From Bacteroides sp. CAG:709 (GTDB lineage Bacteria; Bacteroidota; Bacteroidia; Bacteroidales; UBA932), in the NCBI GenBank assembly GCA_000434935.1, contig FR882182.1, forward strand, positions 57,255 through 73,313: 16,059 nucleotides of DNA, in the 5' to 3' direction. The notes beneath the pieces are model-generated. The model worked only from the letters and a program-made list of their open reading frames with translations, was not told the origin of the DNA and did no database searches. Both the position numbers and the translations under genes were made by a program. Positions 13,115 to 16,059 of this stretch are shown piece by piece. The number at the start of each line of letters is the position of its first letter. Position 1 is the first letter of the stretch.

Positions 13115-14386
13115 ATGGCATCTAACATTAATTCTTACGACTTCAAAGGTAAGAAAGCTATTGTGAGAGTGGACTTCAACGTTCCTATCCAGGACGGAAA
13201 GATTACAGATGACACCCGTATCCGCGGTGCTCTTCCTACACTCAAACTCATTCTTGAAAAAGGCGGTTCCCTCATCATCATGTCCCACATGGGCAAGCCA
13301 AAGGGAAAAGTTAAACCGGAACTCTCTCTTTCTCAAATAGTTGACACGGTAAGCAAGGAGCTTGGCGTTCCTGTACAGTTCGCTCCTGACTGCCAGAAGG
13401 CTGACGAGCAGGCTGCTGCTCTCAAACCGGGCGAGGTGCTTTTGCTTGAGAACCTCCGTTTCTATCCTGAAGAGGAAGGCAAGCCTGTAGGAATCGACAA
13501 GGAAGATCCTGCTTATGACGAGGCCAAGAAAGCTATGAAGGCTTCACAGAAGGAGTTTGCCAAGAAGCTCGCTTCTTATGCTGACTGCTGGGTTATGGAT
13601 GCGTTCGGAACAGCTCACCGCAAGCACGCATCTACAGCTGTCATCGCTGAGTTCTTCAAACCGGAGGACCGTATGCTCGGCCTTCTCATGGAGAAAGAGG
13701 TCAAGGCAGTGAACAATGTCCTCAGCGACATCAAGCGTCCTTTCATCGCCATCATGGGCGGTTCCAAGGTTTCCACCAAGATCGGTATCATCGAGAACCT
13801 TCTCGGAAAGGTTGACAAGCTCATCCTTTGCGGAGGTATGACATATACATTTGCAAAGGCTCACGGCGGCGAGATCGGCGATTCTATCGTAGAGATGGAC
13901 AAGCTCGACGTGGCTCTCGACGTGGAGAAGAAGGCTAAAGAGAATGGTGTTGAGCTCATTATGGCTCCTGATGCAGTCGTTACCAACGGTCTCGATTTCG
14001 CTACAATGTCTCTCAAACCAGGTTCAGAGTACAAGGTTGCTCAGGCAACAGCCATCCCTGCCGGTTTCGAGGGTGTGGACGCAGGTCCTGAGGCTCAGAA
14101 GAAATTCGCCGAGGCTATCAAGGGTTGCAAGACCATCCTCTGGAACGGTCCTGCAGGCGTATTCGAGTGCGACGAGTTCTGCGCAGGTTCAAGGGCTATC
14201 GGCAATGCTATCGCCGAGGCTACTGCTGAGGGCGCATTCTCACTCATCGGCGGCGGTGACTCTGTAGCATGCTGCACCAAGTTCGGTCTTACCGACAAGG
14301 TTTCCTACATTTCTACCGGTGGTGGCGCCCTTCTCGAAGCAATCGAGGGTAAGGTGCTCCCAGGCGTAGCAGCTGTAAATGAATAA
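13115..14386 (+). CDS. pgk: Phosphoglycerate kinase
   Basis: Pgk makes ATP and 3-phosphoglycerate from 1,3-bisphosphoglycerate and ADP in the cytoplasm, the first substrate-level ATP step of glycolysis. The 423-residue bilobal enzyme shows the N-domain substrate site VRVDFNVPIQDGKITDDTRI (18-37), the SHMGKPKGK loop (57-65), LLENLRFYPEEEGK (about 110-123), FGTAHRKHAS, the hinge, MGGSKVSTKIG, then nucleotide-binding WNGPAGVFE and IGGGDSVACC near the C-terminus. Length is slightly above the usual 390-420. The codon choice is strongly biased (many GCT, AAG, CTC, GTT), unlike neighbours, as expected for very high expression. It has its own promoter (13040-13048) and a strong terminator (14432-14464). 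Confidence 0.98.
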   Translation: MASNINSYDFKGKKAIVRVDFNVPIQDGKITDDTRIRGALPTLKLILEKGGSLIIMSHMGKPKGKVKPELSLSQIVDTVSKELGVPVQFAPDCQKADEQAAALKPGEVLLLENLRFYPEEEGKPVGIDKEDPAYDEAKKAMKASQKEFAKKLASYADCWVMDAFGTAHRKHASTAVIAEFFKPEDRMLGLLMEKEVKAVNNVLSDIKRPFIAIMGGSKVSTKIGIIENLLGKVDKLILCGGMTYTFAKAHGGEIGDSIVEMDKLDVALDVEKKAKENGVELIMAPDAVVTNGLDFATMSLKPGSEYKVAQATAIPAGFEGVDAGPEAQKKFAEAIKGCKTILWNGPAGVFECDEFCAGSRAIGNAIAEATAEGAFSLIGGGDSVACCTKFGLTDKVSYISTGGGALLEAIEGKVLPGVAAVNE

Positions 14387-14431
14387 TTTAAGTTCAATGC
14401 CCTGGTGGCGGAGATTTTAAAATCATAGAGG

Positions 14432-14464
14432 GGCAGTCTGTTTTTCAGGCTGCCTTCTTTATTT
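14432..14464 (+). terminator. Intrinsic terminator of pgk
   Basis: A 9-bp stem (GGCAGTCTG 14432-14440 with CAGGCTGCC 14446-14454, one G-T pair) with a five-T loop is followed by TTCTTTATTT. It lies 45 bases after the pgk stop. The next gene starts only about five bases after the T-tract. Confidence 0.85.
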
Positions 14465-14468
14465 GGTA

Positions 14469-15566
14469 ATGATGTTTTGGATGTCCATATCTCGCGAAGC
14501 GCTATTTTCTGACGCTTGTCTTGTTTTGATTGTTGCCGGGCTGGTTTGTGCAGTCGTACGGTGGTTTCACATGTGCTCGCCATATTCTGACAATGAAAAG
14601 GTGTACTATCCCGCCAGAAGACAGATGTCGCTTTTCTTTGCGCTGCCGGTCCTGTTGGTTCCGTATGTGCTGATGCCGTCCGAACCTGCGGTAATGACTT
14701 ATGCCTTATCTGTTTGGATTATATACATTTCCCTGGCAGTGTCGGTTTTGTACAGGATTTATTTCAGATGGGAGCTTCGCGGCAAGTTTTTGTGGAGAAA
14801 GATAGTCAACCTGTGCGAATTGCTATGGATGGCTGCACTTTTGCTCGTCCTTGTCATTTGCCCTCAGTTTTTCTCTTCCCATGAGAGGTTGATTTACAAT
14901 GGCTCTGCCGTTGCAGGAATGTTGTCGACGGTAGTGGCAGGATTCACGGTTTCCAGACTGAAAAAAGACATTGACCTGTACGTGAATGACAACTATTCCA
15001 ATCCGGAGGATTTTCCGTTGAAGTTTGCCCGCAAGGTCCTGTGGTTGCCGTTTGTTTTTATATTGCTGGGCTGGGTGCTGTTTCTGACGAAGGACCCTTG
15101 GCTCTTCTTTGCGAACAATCTCTTATATTCTGTCGTGTTCGTATGGCTTCTTTGTGTGATTCTGAAGCCTCAGGAAGGCAGGTCCCTGCCTGAGTTGCAG
15201 CCTGTGGAGAGTGTTCCTCAGGAATTGTGCTGCACGGCAGGCAGTATCGAAGATGAGGTCCTCACCATAATCGGGCGTCATTTCAAGGAGCCTCACTTAT
15301 TGAAGACCGAAGTCCTGTCGGCAGTCAGTCGCGGCAATGCGCAGAAAGCGGACAAGTTCATAGCTCTTCATGGCTATTATCGTCTCGTGAATATGTTCAG
15401 GCTTGAATATGCGCGTTTGTATAAATTGAGATATCCTGATGCTATCCAGGACGTGGTAGCTGCTGAGTCCGATTTTACCTCCAGGGTTACTTTTTACAAG
15501 GCAAGAAAGTCTGTGTCAGACGTTTATGAAGAGGTTTCCTCTCGTGTTGAAAAGTTGTTTCAGTAA
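14469..15566 (+). CDS. Membrane protein with C-terminal AraC-like helix-turn-helix domain
   Basis: This 365-residue protein has about seven hydrophobic segments (roughly 12-31, 53-70, 74-97, 113-132, 143-160, 188-206, 211-231) followed by a soluble C-terminal part. Residues about 260-350 resemble a diverged AraC-type domain: MFRLEYARLYKLRYP, then AIQDVVAAESDFTSRVTFYKARKSV, which matches the R-x-x-x-A-x-x-L ... I-x-x-V-A-x-x-x-x-F-x-S-x-x-x-F-Y pattern. Membrane-anchored AraC-like regulators of this layout are common in Bacteroidetes, but few have known signals. ATG 14469 is chosen; in-frame TTG 14463 would lie inside the pgk terminator T-tract, and ATG 14472 or 14481 are possible. No clear promoter or ribosome site is visible. 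It stands just before the micropeptide/lipoprotein locus and could regulate it; that is inference. Confidence 0.75.
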   Translation: MMFWMSISREALFSDACLVLIVAGLVCAVVRWFHMCSPYSDNEKVYYPARRQMSLFFALPVLLVPYVLMPSEPAVMTYALSVWIIYISLAVSVLYRIYFRWELRGKFLWRKIVNLCELLWMAALLLVLVICPQFFSSHERLIYNGSAVAGMLSTVVAGFTVSRLKKDIDLYVNDNYSNPEDFPLKFARKVLWLPFVFILLGWVLFLTKDPWLFFANNLLYSVVFVWLLCVILKPQEGRSLPELQPVESVPQELCCTAGSIEDEVLTIIGRHFKEPHLLKTEVLSAVSRGNAQKADKFIALHGYYRLVNMFRLEYARLYKLRYPDAIQDVVAAESDFTSRVTFYKARKSVSDVYEEVSSRVEKLFQ

Positions 15567-15633
15567 CGTTTTACCTCTTAAAGCAACATAATTCCCTTTA
15601 GGGTTTCACATGGAGCTTGTTTTCGTGTGTTAA

Positions 15634-15665
15634 GAGTGTCGGCTTGTTGTAACGAGCTGGCACTT
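15634..15665 (+). terminator. Long imperfect hairpin, possible terminator after the membrane protein gene
   Basis: An 11-bp stem with three G-T pairs (15634-15644 with 15655-15665) and a 10-base loop lies 67 bases after the membrane protein stop. The following bases (TTAATCGTTTATCCGTT) are only moderately T-rich, so termination is possible but weak; a structured leader or an unrelated fold are alternatives. The rest of the 235-base gap (15567-15801) holds the promoter at 15707-15738 and otherwise nothing recognised. Confidence 0.4.
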
Positions 15666-15706
15666 AATCGTTTATCCGTTAAAGTAACATTTCTTTACAA
15701 AGAATT

Positions 15707-15738
15707 TTTGGCGTGAGAGCCTCTCAGATATACTTTTG
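15707..15738 (+). promoter_or_regulatory. Consensus Bacteroidota promoter for the micropeptide/lipoprotein locus
   Basis: TTTG at 15707-15710 and TACTTTTG at 15731-15738 are separated by exactly 20 bases, a full match to the Bacteroides consensus TTTG-N19-21-TAnnTTTG. Transcription would begin near 15745, giving a 5' leader of about 57 bases to the ATG at 15802. It is the best promoter in the window. Confidence 0.85.
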
Positions 15739-15801
15739 TCGGTCGAAAATCATGTCGTATGGCGCCTATCATAGCCGCTATCGTATTAAAAAAGAAAAGA
15801 G

Positions 15802-15969
15802 ATGAATATTTACAAAACAGATTTAGTGAAGGCAGCGTGCTATGAAGCACCATCAGTGACTGTCTTCAATGTTGTTGCAGAAAATGGATTTTGCGACAGC
15901 GGGTCGAAGCCGTCCAATGCAAATTCGGATGACCCGGATGATTTCGAATTTGGTGGAATGTTTTATTAA
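15802..15969 (+). CDS. 55-residue cysteine-containing small protein upstream of a lipoprotein
   Basis: ATG 15802 opens a 55-codon frame ending at TAA 15967-15969. The N-terminal half carries YEAPSVTVFNVVAENGFC (14-31): Tyr-Glu-x-Pro followed by alternating Val/Phe and then Glu-x-Gly-Phe-Cys. A Ser/Asn/Asp-rich tail follows, with DDPDDFEF and a final GGMFY. This pattern recalls short Bacteroidales proteins often found before fimbrillin-like or surface lipoprotein genes; that recollection is general, and the function of such proteins is not established. There is no signal peptide or transmembrane segment, and Cys13 and Cys31 are the only cysteines. Support for translation comes from the perfect upstream promoter, the purine-rich AAAGAAAAGAG before the ATG, and the lipoprotein gene 15 bases downstream with a good ribosome site. 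Confidence 0.7.
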   Translation: MNIYKTDLVKAACYEAPSVTVFNVVAENGFCDSGSKPSNANSDDPDDFEFGGMFY

Positions 15970-15984
15970 TGGTGAGGAGAACTT

Positions 15985-16059
15985 ATGAAAAGAGTATATT
16001 ATTCTGTCCTTTGTCTTGCCGCACTTGCCGTTGCGGCTTGCAATAAAGAAGGAGTTCAG
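15985..16059 (+). CDS. N-terminus of a lipoprotein (3' truncated by window)
   Basis: The ATG at 15985 is preceded by GAGGAG a few bases upstream and runs open to the window edge (25 codons). The product starts MKRVYYSVLCLAALAVAAC, a type II signal peptide with lipobox A-V-A-A-C, where Cys19 becomes the lipidated first residue. The mature start NKEG has no Asp at +2. The fold is not visible. Its position after a Bacteroidales-type micropeptide suggests a surface lipoprotein such as a fimbrillin-like protein, but nothing in the visible part proves that. Confidence 0.85.
   Translation, partial: MKRVYYSVLCLAALAVAACNKEGVQ

Noticed and set aside
15595..15604. CCCTTTAGGG palindrome after the membrane protein gene
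   Set aside because: Stem of only three base pairs with no T-tract; not a convincing terminator.

Overview
The window looks like a chromosome segment from a member of the Bacteroidales (Bacteroidota). The evidence is Bacteroidota-type core promoters (TTTG or TTG about 20 bases before TAnnTTTG; the best is at 15707-15738), a menaquinone methyltransferase, Bacteroidetes-style Suf proteins, a thiS/thiE/thiG/thiH/thiF gene set of the Bacteroides kind, and a fimbrillin-locus-like pair (tiny peptide plus lipoprotein) at the right edge. Genus cannot be fixed from the sequence alone. Almost everything here is core metabolism. No RNA genes, insertion sequences, CRISPR arrays or phage genes were seen.

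Layout. Bases 1-54 are the tail of a gene whose last residues look like chorismate synthase. Then on the + strand come sufB (114-1559) and a PnuC-family vitamin transporter (1587-2243). These meet, tail to tail at a shared hairpin (2245-2266), a long minus-strand block that starts at a TPP riboswitch (about 9489-9571) and reads leftwards: SAM methyltransferase, tenA, thiD, thiS, thiE, thiG, thiH, thiF, a second ThiE/TenI-like gene, and an exported NAGPA-domain protein (2277-3140). On the + strand, sufC, an unusually short sufD, an RlmI-like methyltransferase and menG/ubiE follow (9633-13014). Next is pgk with its own promoter and terminator (13040-14464), then a seven-helix membrane protein with a C-terminal AraC-like helix-turn-helix. 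The last part is a perfect-consensus promoter driving a 55-residue peptide (15802-15969) and the first 25 codons of a lipoprotein.

How the genes work together. The thi block builds the thiazole half of thiamin (ThiS, ThiF, ThiG, ThiH), recovers and phosphorylates the pyrimidine half (TenA, ThiD) and joins them (ThiE), with the whole unit under TPP control. ThiC, the de novo pyrimidine synthase, is absent from the unit, and an uncharacterised methyltransferase sits first in it. The block splits sufB from sufCD, the Fe-S scaffold whose product ThiH needs. The thi and sufC core promoters are divergent and physically overlap at 9576-9610, so the two units may influence each other.

Most worth a second look: the riboswitch-controlled methyltransferase, the overlapping thi/suf promoters, the compact SufD, the ThiF without zinc cysteines, and the promoter/membrane regulator/micropeptide/lipoprotein arrangement at the right end.
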